Source: Candidatus Gastranaerophilales bacterium (GTDB taxonomy: Bacteria; Cyanobacteriota; Vampirovibrionia; Gastranaerophilales; Gastranaerophilaceae). Taken from it: a stretch of 10,143 nt of DNA. The stretch lies in contig CALVEE010000151.1 in assembly GCA_944326495.1 (NCBI GenBank), positions 1 to 10,143 on the forward strand. Direction: 5' to 3'. Shown one piece after another: positions 1 through 6,177 of the stretch. Positions within the stretch are counted from its first letter, which is position 1. Each line of letters opens with the position of its first letter. A program made the position numbers and the translations under genes. The notes beneath the pieces are model-generated. The model saw nothing but the letters and a program-made list of their open reading frames with translations. It made no database searches and was not told where the DNA came from.

Positions 1-632
1 AATCTTACTGCAAAATTATAAGAAATATAATAGATAATACGATGTATTTGAAGCCGGAGCTAATAGTTGCTCCTATAGGCAAAGACAAATGTGACAGCGG
101 CTGGTTTGCATCAAAAATTCTTGCTGATATGGGATTTAATGTTATTCAGACTATTTTTGAAAAATTAGAACCTAAAAGAGAAATTATTATATGTGACAGC
201 AATATGCCATTGTATGATAAAATTACAACAATAACAGCGGGTATAATTAACCCAGAAATTTTAGAAATCGCAAAAACAAGAATTATGTTAGAATCAGCAT
301 CACAGAGTGCGCAAGAGGCCGAGTCTTCTATATTTACCCCTGGGTTCTGGGGGGTGCCGCCTAATGATTTAGAAATATTAAAGCTGTTTCCGGATACAAC
401 CCATGTTTACGGCTGGACAAGATGCGTTGAAGCAGGTACTCCTGCTGATTTGGATTTGGAAATGTTTGTGGACGAAGGAGTTCCGACTGTTTTTTATGCA
501 CAGGCTTTTTGCGCTAAAGCGCAGCTTGCAAAATACTTAGCAGACAAATACAACGGGCTTTATATTGATATTGACGATTATGCCTCAAATTCTATAAAAG
601 CTAAAGTAGAAGCGTTTTTAAGACTTAGCTGA
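1..632 (+). CDS. Unrecognised protein, 5'-truncated by the window edge
   Basis: The reading frame that ends at the TGA at 630-632 is open back to the first base of the window. The first ATG is at 42, but no Shine-Dalgarno precedes it and the upstream codons (3-41, reading S-Y-C-K-I-I-R-N) look like ordinary protein. I therefore treat the gene as partial, with 42 a fallback start giving 196 residues. I do not recognise the family. Counting from the ATG at 42, the visible part alternates hydrophobic strands and helices: an ELIVAPIGKDKCDSGWF stretch near residue 6, a REIIICDSN strand near 46, an FTPGFWGVPPNDLE segment near 97, and VFYAQAFCAKAQLAKYLADK near 150. This looks like a soluble alpha/beta protein. 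There is no signal peptide or membrane segment in the visible part. It converges on pyrG with a 15-bp overlap, so no room remains for an intergenic terminator. Confidence 0.6.
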   Translation, partial: SYCKIIRNIIDNTMYLKPELIVAPIGKDKCDSGWFASKILADMGFNVIQTIFEKLEPKREIIICDSNMPLYDKITTITAGIINPEILEIAKTRIMLESASQSAQEAESSIFTPGFWGVPPNDLEILKLFPDTTHVYGWTRCVEAGTPADLDLEMFVDEGVPTVFYAQAFCAKAQLAKYLADKYNGLYIDIDDYASNSIKAKVEAFLRLS

Positions 633-2231
633 TTTTTGTTTAATCACTGCATCAATAAGCCCCTTGAACAACGGGTGCGGTCTTTCCGGTCTTGATTTAA
701 ATTCAGGATGGAACTGGCAGGCTACGAACCAATCTAAATCCGGAAGTTCTACTATTTCAGAGAGCATTCCATCCGGAGACATGCCGGAGAATACTAGCCC
801 TGCTTTCTTTAGCTGTTCTATATAATCAGTATTAACTTCATATCTGTGCCTGTGGCGTTCTGAAATCTTATTTGCGCCGTAAACTTCATGAGCCTTCGTG
901 CCTTTCTTTAAGTGGCAGTCATAAGCTCCGAGCCTCATAGTTCCGCCGTAACCTTTAATATTTTTTTGTTCAATCATTAAATCAATTACGGGATATTGAG
1001 CATTTTCGTCAAACTCGGTAGAATTAGCACCTTTTAAACCCGCAACATTCCTTGCATATTCAATTACCGCGCATTGCATACCCAGACAAATTCCCAAAAA
1101 CGGAATATTATTCTCGCGAGCGTATTTTATTACGTTTAATTTCCCTTCAATACCTCTAATCCCGAAACCGCCGGGGACAATTACCCCGTCTACATCCGCC
1201 AGTAATTCTTTACATTTACCCCCGTCAAGACATTCTTCTGAATTGATCCATTTAATTTCTGTCTTTACATTATCCGCGTAACCGGCATGTTTTATAGACT
1301 CTACAACAGAAATATACGCATCCGAAAGCTTAGTATACTTTCCTGCAATAGCAATCTTAACACTGCCTTTCGGATGATTAATTTTATCGACTAATTCTCT
1401 CCAGCCGTCTAAATCAGCCTTTCTTTCCGGCACCTGCAGAAGCTTAAGCACAACATCAGCAAACTTCTGTTCTTCAAGCGCAAGCGGAACTTCATAAATA
1501 CTCTTCATATCCCTGCATTCAATAACCGCTTCTTTAGAAACCGAGCAAAACAGTGCGAGCTTATCTTTTTCTGTTTTAGGAATAGGTTTAGAAGTCCTGC
1601 ATACAAGAATTTCCGGCTGCAAGCCATAGCTTCTTAAAACATTAACACTGTGCTGTGACGGTTTTGTTTTCAATTCCCCCGAAGTCGGCAGGTACGGCAA
1701 AAGCGTACAATGGATATTTATAGCATTTCCAATTCCGACTTCTGTTTTAAACTGCCTAATTGATTCTATAAACGGTAAACCCTCAATGTCACCTATCGTC
1801 CCGCCTATTTCAATTATTTGAAAATCAGGTTTAAAATGTTTTTGCGCTTTAACTAATCTGGATTTTATTTCGTTTGTAATATGCGGAATTACCTGAACGG
1901 TTGCGCCTAAGTAATCTCCTCTGCGCTCTTTCTGAATAACTGTCTGATAAACACTTCCGGAGGTTACATTGCTTATTTGAGAGAAATTAGTATCAATAAA
2001 CCTTTCATAATGCCCCAAATCTAAATCCGTTTCTGCCCCATGATCGGTTACAAAAACTACTCCGTGCTGAAAAGGACTCATAGTACCGGGGTCGACATTA
2101 ATATACGGGTCAAATTTTTGTATAGCAACGGAAAATCCTCTAGCTCTCAATAGTTTTCCTAAAGATGCGCCTATAATTCCTTTGCCTAAAGAACTAACAA
2201 CACCACCTGTTATAAAAATATACTTTGTCAT
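618..2231 (-). CDS. pyrG: CTP synthase (glutamine-hydrolysing)
   Basis: Makes CTP from UTP, ATP and glutamine, the last step of de novo pyrimidine nucleotide synthesis, in the cytoplasm. The 537 residues match the usual family length. The N-terminal synthetase domain (about 1-270) carries the P-loop-like GGVVSSLGKG (9-18), DPYINVDPGTMSP (41-53), the Mg-binding Asp in TDLDLGHYERF (Asp71) and EIGGTIGDIE (141-150). The C-terminal class I glutamine amidotransferase domain (about 290-530) has PGGFGIRG (353-360), the nucleophile Cys382 in GICLGMQ, and His508/Glu510 in CQFHPEF, so both activities look intact. Two positions in a normally very conserved stretch differ: HGEVFVT(D/E)DGAETD in relatives reads HGVVFVTDHGAETD here (Val58, His64). 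The start is supported by AAGGAG (2241-2246), 9 nt before the ATG. It is downstream of gatC, with a hairpin in the 67-nt gap. Confidence 0.98.
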   Translation of the reverse strand: MTKYIFITGGVVSSLGKGIIGASLGKLLRARGFSVAIQKFDPYINVDPGTMSPFQHGVVFVTDHGAETDLDLGHYERFIDTNFSQISNVTSGSVYQTVIQKERRGDYLGATVQVIPHITNEIKSRLVKAQKHFKPDFQIIEIGGTIGDIEGLPFIESIRQFKTEVGIGNAINIHCTLLPYLPTSGELKTKPSQHSVNVLRSYGLQPEILVCRTSKPIPKTEKDKLALFCSVSKEAVIECRDMKSIYEVPLALEEQKFADVVLKLLQVPERKADLDGWRELVDKINHPKGSVKIAIAGKYTKLSDAYISVVESIKHAGYADNVKTEIKWINSEECLDGGKCKELLADVDGVIVPGGFGIRGIEGKLNVIKYARENNIPFLGICLGMQCAVIEYARNVAGLKGANSTEFDENAQYPVIDLMIEQKNIKGYGGTMRLGAYDCHLKKGTKAHEVYGANKISERHRHRYEVNTDYIEQLKKAGLVFSGMSPDGMLSEIVELPDLDWFVACQFHPEFKSRPERPHPLFKGLIDAVIKQKSAKS

Positions 2232-2268
2232 ATAGTCGGACTCCTTAATAATAAACCTAATAATAAAT

Positions 2269-2288
2269 AAGGGGCTAAAAAGCCCCTT
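2269..2288 (-). terminator. Terminator-like hairpin between gatC and pyrG
   Basis: An 8-bp perfect stem, AAGGGGCT/AGCCCCTT, with a 4-nt loop, begins 10 nt after the gatC stop. On the minus strand it is followed by a T-rich but interrupted tail (TTATTTATTATTAGG). The pyrG ATG is only 37 nt beyond the hairpin and no clear promoter fits in that space. The hairpin may be a leaky gatC terminator or an attenuator controlling pyrG. Confidence 0.65.
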
Positions 2289-2298
2289 GAAACTTTAG

Positions 2299-2580
2299 TT
2301 AGTTAATTTTAGGAACTCTGAAAAAACCGTTTTCCTCATCCGGAGCGTTTTTCATCAATTCCTCTTTTGTCTGTTCGTAATAAACTTCATCTTCCCGCAT
2401 AACGTTTACAAAATCAATAGCATGCGCCATGGGTTCAACATTTGATGTATCAACTTCGTTCATAGCATCAACATGTTTTAAGACATCGCCAAGCTGTTTT
2501 GTAAACTTCTCTTTTTCTTCTTCTGTTAATTCCAAACGAGCCAATTTTGCTACGTGTTCCACATCTTTTATTGTAATCAT
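2299..2580 (-). CDS. gatC: Asp-tRNA(Asn)/Glu-tRNA(Gln) amidotransferase subunit C
   Basis: Small subunit of the GatCAB complex, which amidates misacylated Glu-tRNA(Gln) and/or Asp-tRNA(Asn) in organisms lacking the matching synthetase. GatC stabilises the GatA-GatB interface. The 93 residues match the family length. Typical features are the N-terminal MITIKDVEHVAKLARLELTE helix, the central VEPMAHAIDFVNVMREDEV segment (about 50-68) and the C-terminal NAPDEENGFFRVPKI (about 79-92). The frame stays open upstream to a TTG at 2676, but that extension (32 residues) is not GatC-like and overlaps the likely promoter. The ATG at 2578-2580, preceded by GGAG at about 10 nt, is the better start. gatA and gatB are not in the window. 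It is the first gene before pyrG. Confidence 0.95.
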   Translation of the reverse strand: MITIKDVEHVAKLARLELTEEEKEKFTKQLGDVLKHVDAMNEVDTSNVEPMAHAIDFVNVMREDEVYYEQTKEELMKNAPDEENGFFRVPKIN

Positions 2581-2647
2581 AATTTTTCTACTCCAATAAT
2601 TATTTATATTATCATAAACTATTTTTTGAGTAAATCTTTTATACCGG

Positions 2648-2676
2648 ATAACATTAACAAATTCAAAATCTGTCAA
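2648..2676 (-). promoter_or_regulatory. Probable sigma-70 promoter for gatC
   Basis: On the minus strand a perfect -35 TTGACA (2671-2676) is separated by 17 nt from TGTTAT (2648-2653), a 4/6 match to the -10 consensus. Transcription would start near 2641, giving a leader of about 60 nt before the gatC ATG. It also argues against the upstream TTG start, since that TTG is the first three bases of the -35 box. Confidence 0.6.
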
Positions 2677-2754
2677 TTTTTGGATTTTTCCGCATGCTTT
2701 TATATTAAGTTTTGTAAAGAAAATTTTAAAACTTGAAATTAGTTACTTTATACA

Positions 2755-2775
2755 TACTTTATATATATGTAAGAC
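2755..2775 (+). promoter_or_regulatory. Shared 21-bp box, copy 1 (promoter/operator)
   Basis: This 21-bp AT-rich box, containing ACTTTATATATATGTAAG, is identical to 3806-3826. It ends 21 nt before the ATG of the first coiled-coil gene. The TATATATATG core could act as a -10 region with transcription starting about 15-20 nt before the ATG. A TTGAAA lies further upstream (about 2732), but its spacing of about 22 nt to the TATATA is long. Identity between two otherwise different upstream regions, with near-constant spacing to the start codon, points to a shared promoter or regulator site. Confidence 0.65.
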
Positions 2776-2783
2776 TAAGATGG
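2768..2783 (+). repeat. Left copy of a 16/17-bp inverted repeat flanking the two-gene cassette
   Basis: TGTAAGACTAAGATGG here matches, inverted and with a one-base length difference, CCATCTTACATCTTACA at 4743-4759. It overlaps the end of the shared box and lies just upstream of the first gene. Confidence 0.4.
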
Positions 2784-2796
2784 AAAGAAGCAAACA

Positions 2797-3753
2797 ATGA
2801 CACTATTTGGAATGTACAATATGAATATGTTTGGCGGAACCGGCTTCAGCGGTCTTAGTTCGTTTGGCGGTTTTGGTAACTTTGGAAGTTTCGGAATGGG
2901 CGGGAGCTTATTCACAAACTGTTTTGGCGAAGTCAATTATGATGCAATGGCGGGTTATGGTGTAGCTAATGCTCTAACAAGTGTTGCAGGTATGGCTATT
3001 AATCAGGCTGTAAATAATAAGCGCGCTGCAAAAGCTGAACATGAAAATAATCAAGCTGAAATTGAAAAAATTAATCAGGAAATTAATTCGAAAACTTCAG
3101 CAAAAAATGATTTGAATACAGAAAATACATCGCTTCAAACAGAAGTCAATACAGCTTCAGCTAAATCAGAAGAATTAGCAGGACAAATTAGCACAAAAGA
3201 AGCAGATATTACTAATTTGCAAGCAGAATATGACAGATTAACATCAGCTGCAGCATCGGACGAAACCCAAAAAGAAGCTCAAACTCAAGCCTTAAAAAAA
3301 TTGAATACAGCAAAAGAGGAGTTAAAAAAATTAGAAGCCGATAAAACAGAGCAAGATAAAATTGTTCAAGACAAAACGGCAGAAATAGAGGCTAACAACG
3401 CAGAGATCGAAAAATTAAATGATGATATCAAACAATTAGAAGCTCAAAAATCAGAGCTTCAAGAATCAGTAAATGATGTTATTCTTGATAAAGCTGACGG
3501 GAATAAATGGAAACGTACCTGCAAAGAAGATTTTGATAAAAAATGGAATCAAGACGGAACAAAAGCTGAAAACACAGAATTTACCCAAAGTGATATGAGA
3601 TATGCTATTGCAGGATTTAGAAATGCCACAACGGAAGAAGATAAAAAAGAGTGGGCAAACAAAATCGCTACGATATATGATAACTTGAGCCAAAGTGATA
3701 TAACAAGCAACTTTAAAGCAGCAAGACAAATAGTACAACAATATATAGGCTAA
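2797..3753 (+). CDS. Unrecognised Gly/Phe-rich coiled-coil protein
   Basis: I do not recognise this 318-residue protein. Four regions can be seen. Residues 1-45 are a low-complexity Met/Gly/Phe segment with repeated FGG, GFG and SFG units. Residues about 52-72 form a moderately hydrophobic helix (GVANALTSVAGMAINQAV). Residues about 75-228 are a long Lys/Glu/Gln/Asn-rich coiled coil with heptad-like Leu/Ile spacing (for example EIEKLNDDIKQLEAQKSELQ). The C-terminal part (about 229-318) contains Trp, Tyr and Phe residues and looks like a small helical domain. There is no classical signal peptide. The start at 2797 has only a weak GGAAAG ribosome site, but its distance from the shared upstream box matches that of the next gene. 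It has its own terminator. The layout resembles the next gene, suggesting distant paralogues. A surface, secreted or scaffold role is possible but unproven. Confidence 0.85.
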   Translation: MTLFGMYNMNMFGGTGFSGLSSFGGFGNFGSFGMGGSLFTNCFGEVNYDAMAGYGVANALTSVAGMAINQAVNNKRAAKAEHENNQAEIEKINQEINSKTSAKNDLNTENTSLQTEVNTASAKSEELAGQISTKEADITNLQAEYDRLTSAAASDETQKEAQTQALKKLNTAKEELKKLEADKTEQDKIVQDKTAEIEANNAEIEKLNDDIKQLEAQKSELQESVNDVILDKADGNKWKRTCKEDFDKKWNQDGTKAENTEFTQSDMRYAIAGFRNATTEEDKKEWANKIATIYDNLSQSDITSNFKAARQIVQQYIG

Positions 3754-3769
3754 TATTAAGATTTGTAAC

Positions 3770-3801
3770 AAAATGACTCAATTATGAAATTGAGTCATTT
3801 T
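3770..3801 (+). terminator. Strong intrinsic terminator after the first coiled-coil gene
   Basis: A perfect 14-bp inverted repeat (AAAATGACTCAATT / AATTGAGTCATTTT) with a 4-nt ATGA loop, ending in a T run, lies 16 nt after the stop codon. The second shared promoter box begins only 4 nt beyond it, so the two genes look like separate transcription units. Confidence 0.9.
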
Positions 3802-3805
3802 TATT

Positions 3806-3826
3806 TACTTTATATATATGTAAGAC
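3806..3826 (+). promoter_or_regulatory. Shared 21-bp box, copy 2 (promoter/operator)
   Basis: Identical over 21 bp to 2755-2775 and ending 20 nt before the ATG of the second coiled-coil gene (21 nt in the first). A possible -35, TTGAGT (about 3790-3795), falls inside the terminator stem and is 17 nt from TATATG. Flanking bases differ between the copies, so the identity is not just an extended recent duplication. Confidence 0.65.
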
Positions 3827-3846
3827 GTAAATAAGAGATACAAAAG

Positions 3847-4725
3847 ATGGGTTACTACACAGAAATAAGTAATAATAAAGATTTAGCAGCAAAAGACGTT
3901 GCCCTGTATAACAGAATGAACGGCGTTTCTGCTCATAATTCTGGTACTGCAGCTGTACTGGCACAAGCTGTTCCTTCTATATTTATGTCACTTACAACAA
4001 AAATTGCAGAACGTCAGTCTGCTAAAGAAAATAACGAAACTGAAAGCACATCAGAAGATGCAGAAAGAACAAGACTTCAAAAAGAGTTAAGCAAGGCTTT
4101 AAAAGACATTGGTGCAGAAAGCGAAAAGGATATTAATACAGCTGTAACAACAGCTACAAATAAAAGAAATACTGCAGTTAGTAATGCAAACAATGAACTT
4201 AATACATTAAAAACAGAAGTAGCTGGCAAAAACTATCAATATTCAAGCCCTGAGGATTATGACAAAGCTATTCAGACAGAAACTGCTAATCTGTCAAATG
4301 TTACGGATGAAACTGCAAAAACAGAAATTCAAACAAAAATAAGTAAGCTAAAAGAAGAAAAAGCTAATTTTGAAAACGACCAGAAACGTATTGCTGATGC
4401 AGAAAAAAATCTGCAAAAAGTGACTGAAACTGAGGATGCAAAGCTTGCAAAGATAACTCAAAGAGCATTAGAAGCCGGTGAACTTGTAAATCAATTAGCA
4501 GCTTTAAATAGTGTTGACAATAAAGAAACCGAAAAAGTAGAGGCTCAATACAACGAATTGAAAACCTTTACAGATGCATATAAAAACTATAAAAACGCAC
4601 CTTCTAAAGAAACAGCTTTAGCGCTACAAAAAGTTTATCAAGATTGTCCGCAGGATAGTCCTAATTATAACAACATTTCAACGTTATATAAAATGTATCA
4701 GAAAGACGTTGAAGGTTTATTATAA
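3847..4725 (+). CDS. Unrecognised coiled-coil/helical-rod protein
   Basis: I do not recognise this 292-residue protein. It has a short polar N-terminus, then a hydrophobic stretch at about 33-50 (GTAAVLAQAVPSIFMSLT). A long Ala/Lys/Glu/Thr/Asn-rich helical region follows (about 55-240), with coiled-coil-like segments around 72-90 and 155-192. The C-terminal part contains Tyr/Asn-rich helices ending KMYQKDVEGLL. There is no Gly/Phe-rich head like that of its neighbour and no classical signal peptide. Both proteins place a hydrophobic segment just before a charged rod, and both end with an (F/Y)(R/K)NA motif exactly 41 residues from the C-terminus, followed by weakly similar helices. The ribosome site is weak (AAGAGA). 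The shared box at a 20-nt spacing supports this start. A GC-rich terminator follows. Confidence 0.85.
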   Translation: MGYYTEISNNKDLAAKDVALYNRMNGVSAHNSGTAAVLAQAVPSIFMSLTTKIAERQSAKENNETESTSEDAERTRLQKELSKALKDIGAESEKDINTAVTTATNKRNTAVSNANNELNTLKTEVAGKNYQYSSPEDYDKAIQTETANLSNVTDETAKTEIQTKISKLKEEKANFENDQKRIADAEKNLQKVTETEDAKLAKITQRALEAGELVNQLAALNSVDNKETEKVEAQYNELKTFTDAYKNYKNAPSKETALALQKVYQDCPQDSPNYNNISTLYKMYQKDVEGLL

Positions 4726-4742
4726 CAGATTTTATATTAACC

Positions 4743-4759
4743 CCATCTTACATCTTACA
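4743..4759 (-). repeat. Right copy of the inverted repeat flanking the two-gene cassette
   Basis: CCATCTTACATCTTACA is the inverted near-copy of 2768-2783 and contains a tandem ATCTTAC. It lies between the stop codon of the second coiled-coil gene and its terminator. It may be a terminal repeat, a regulator site, or chance. Confidence 0.35.
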
Positions 4760-4769
4760 AAATTTTTTG

Positions 4770-4790
4770 AGCCCGCATTTGCGGGCTTTT
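4770..4790 (+). terminator. Intrinsic terminator of the second coiled-coil gene
   Basis: A 7-bp GC-rich stem AGCCCGC/GCGGGCT with loop ATTT is followed by TTTCTTT on the plus strand, 44 nt after the stop. It is back to back with the rpsO terminator on the other strand. Confidence 0.9.
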
Positions 4791-4802
4791 CTTTAGATTA
4801 AA

Positions 4803-4826
4803 AAAGCCGGTTTCTAAACCGGCTTT
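4803..4826 (-). terminator. Intrinsic terminator of rpsO
   Basis: A perfect 10-bp stem AAAGCCGGTT/AACCGGCTTT with a 4-nt loop, followed on the minus strand by a T run, begins 8 nt after the rpsO stop codon. Confidence 0.92.
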
Positions 4827-4834
4827 CAATAAAA

Positions 4835-5098
4835 CTAACCTCTGATATTGAGTTCTTTAATAAGACTTCTGTAACCTTCAAGATCTTTTTCTTTCAAGAA
4901 TGAAAGAAGTCTTTTTCTTTTACCTACCATCATCAAAAGACCGCGTTTTGTAGCAAAGTCTTTTTTGTTAGATTTCATATGCTCGGTAAGTTCAGAAATC
5001 TTCTTTGTTAACATTGCGATTTGTACTTCGGCAGAGCCTGTATCTTTTGCATTTGCGCCGAATTTTTCAATAATTTCCTGTTTGTTTTTTAAATTCAT
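4835..5098 (-). CDS. rpsO: 30S ribosomal protein S15
   Basis: Primary binding protein of the 16S rRNA central domain, contacting the three-way junction of helices 20-22. It helps nucleate the platform of the 30S subunit. The 87 residues are close to the usual 88-89. The hallmark DTGSAEVQIA is at residues 19-28, followed by the LTEHMKSNKKDFATKRGLL stretch and the C-terminal KRKRLLSFLKEKD and YRSLIKELNIRG. The start ATG (5096-5098) has an AGGA motif 7 nt upstream. The gene has its own -10-like promoter element, a structured leader and a strong terminator, so it can be expressed alone. No terminator is visible after pheA upstream, so read-through from that operon is also possible. Confidence 0.97.
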   Translation of the reverse strand: MNLKNKQEIIEKFGANAKDTGSAEVQIAMLTKKISELTEHMKSNKKDFATKRGLLMMVGKRKRLLSFLKEKDLEGYRSLIKELNIRG

Positions 5099-5134
5099 AA
5101 TTTCTTCCTTTTCTGTTTTGCTCCTTAGTAAGAC

Positions 5135-5246
5135 AAAGGGATTAAGCTTAGAAGCCTGCAGTAAACATTTCCAGCAGGTAACATTTACCCCTTGCCCTCA
5201 CCGGGCACGTACAAGCGTCATACTTACATATGCGCTCCACAGAAGT
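5135..5246 (-). promoter_or_regulatory. Structured rpsO leader, candidate S15 autoregulatory element
   Basis: On the minus strand the region between the -10 box and rpsO folds into several elements. The first (5214-5236) is a hairpin of AGCG-CAUAU and GUAUG-A-CGCU closed by a GUAA (GNRA) tetraloop. The second (5194-5206) is GCCC/GGGC. The third is a possible three-way junction whose outer stem pairs 5189-5193 with 5135-5139. It encloses a GUAAAUGU/AUGUUUAC arm (5181-5188 with 5161-5168) and a short GGCU/AGCU arm (5153-5156 with 5145-5148). The short arm has a G-U next to a G-C pair, like the known S15 recognition motif. CCUGC (5174-5178) can instead pair with GCAGG (5155-5159), giving an alternative fold. 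S15 leaders with junctions are known in several phyla, but this assignment is from hand folding only. Confidence 0.5.
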
Positions 5247-5252
5247 AAATAT

Positions 5253-5258
5253 ATTATA
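5253..5258 (-). promoter_or_regulatory. -10 element of the rpsO promoter
   Basis: A perfect TATAAT on the minus strand lies about 155 nt before the rpsO ATG and just ahead of the structured leader. No good -35 box is at the usual spacing; TTGATT is present but only 12 nt away. Transcription would start near 5246. Confidence 0.5.
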
Positions 5259-5295
5259 AAAGAATTTAAAAATCAAGCATGATACTTAATATTAT

Positions 5296-6168
5296 TTAAT
5301 CTACGCAATGATAAGAGCCGATTACATAAAACATTTTTACAAGAGGCATAATTTCTTCGAATGCTTTTTCTATTTTTTTATCAAGGATATGTCCCTCAAA
5401 ATCGATATAGAACACATATTCGCCAAGTTCTTTTTTTGAAGGGCGGGAGTCTATGTATGACATATTAATCCCGTGTTCTTCTAATATTGTTAAAATCTTA
5501 TTTAAAGCTCCGGCTTTATTTTCTGTAGAAAATGTAATACTTGTCTTATCATGACCGGTTTGAGGTGCCGTAAATTTAGCAAGAAGTATAAATCTTGTCT
5601 GGTTATTAACTTCATCATTAATATTTGTATCAATAATTGGGACTTGATACATTTTTGCGCACTCCAGACTTCCGATTGCTGCAATATTTTTATCTGCTGT
5701 CTGCAGAGATTTAACAGCAGCAGAGGTTGATAACGTTGCTTCTTCAATGAGTGAGTCGGAAAAATTATCCTGCAGATACTTTTTGCATTGAGCTAAAGCC
5801 TGCGGATGCGAGCGTACAACTTTTATATCAGATTTCTTATCTGCATATCCTAAAAGAGCGTGTTCAACATTCATTGTAGTTTCAGCTACAATTTTGTATT
5901 CTTCTTTTTTTAATGAAGATAAATTATCTAAAGTTTCACGCACTATACCCTCAATTGAATTTTCAATAGGAATTACAGCTGCAATATCTTCAGAATTTTC
6001 ATCCTTTAAAGCCTTTATTACACTTGAAATAGACTTAAGATTTGTACTTACGCAATTTAAGCCAAAAGCATCGATAAACTTATTTTTTGCAAAATCGCTA
6101 TACGAGCCTCTGGGGCCTAAAAATAATAACTTTCTTATCCTTGTTGTATCCAATATTTCCGGTGTCAT
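5296..6168 (-). CDS. pheA: Prephenate dehydratase (monofunctional, ACT-regulated)
   Basis: Converts prephenate to phenylpyruvate in phenylalanine synthesis, in the cytoplasm. The 290 residues match the monofunctional form. The protein opens directly on the dehydratase domain with no fused chorismate mutase. Visible motifs are LGPRGSYS (17-24), PIENSIEG (67-74), SHPQALAQC (120-128) and the catalytic NNQTRFILL (188-196, with Thr191-Arg-Phe). An ACT domain follows (about 208-285), with AGALNKIL (219-226) and SYIDSRP (237-243). The latter corresponds to the ESRP phenylalanine-binding motif with Asp for Glu, so feedback inhibition by phenylalanine is expected. AGGAAG lies 5 nt upstream of the ATG, in the 9-nt gap after the TPR gene. 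It is the last gene of the purB operon. Confidence 0.96.
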   Translation of the reverse strand: MTPEILDTTRIRKLLFLGPRGSYSDFAKNKFIDAFGLNCVSTNLKSISSVIKALKDENSEDIAAVIPIENSIEGIVRETLDNLSSLKKEEYKIVAETTMNVEHALLGYADKKSDIKVVRSHPQALAQCKKYLQDNFSDSLIEEATLSTSAAVKSLQTADKNIAAIGSLECAKMYQVPIIDTNINDEVNNQTRFILLAKFTAPQTGHDKTSITFSTENKAGALNKILTILEEHGINMSYIDSRPSKKELGEYVFYIDFEGHILDKKIEKAFEEIMPLVKMFYVIGSYHCVD

Positions 6169-6177
6169 AATTTCTTC

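Noticed and set aside
2269..2288. pyrG control by reiterative G addition as in Bacillus
   Set aside because: That mechanism needs a promoter whose transcript begins GGGC ahead of the attenuator; no promoter is recognisable immediately before the G run, which is simply the terminator stem.
2581..2676. N-terminal extension of GatC starting from TTG at 2676
   Set aside because: The extra 32 residues are not GatC-like, the TTG is part of a TTGACA -35 box, and a good ATG with GGAG exists at 2580.
2554..2736. 60-codon plus-strand frame antisense to gatC and its promoter
   Set aside because: Low-complexity AT-rich translation, no ribosome site, and it overlaps a certain gene.
3466..3964. Minus-strand frames opposite the coiled-coil genes
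   Set aside because: They run across a strong terminator and promoter box, have no ribosome sites, and read as Cys/Phe/Ile/Tyr-rich shadow translations of lysine/glutamate-rich genes.
2797..4725. Type III secretion translocator pair
   Set aside because: A hydrophobic segment plus coiled coil is suggestive, but no chaperone, needle or ATPase gene is nearby and no family motif is recognisable.
5135..5246. Small SRP RNA or other housekeeping RNA in the rpsO leader
   Set aside because: The conserved SRP domain IV sequence (GGAAG-type loop with flanking asymmetric bulge) is not present, and the position directly before rpsO fits a leader better.
4965..5282. 105-codon plus-strand frame across rpsO and its leader
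   Set aside because: Antisense to a certain gene and to its structured leader; the composition is that of a shadow frame.
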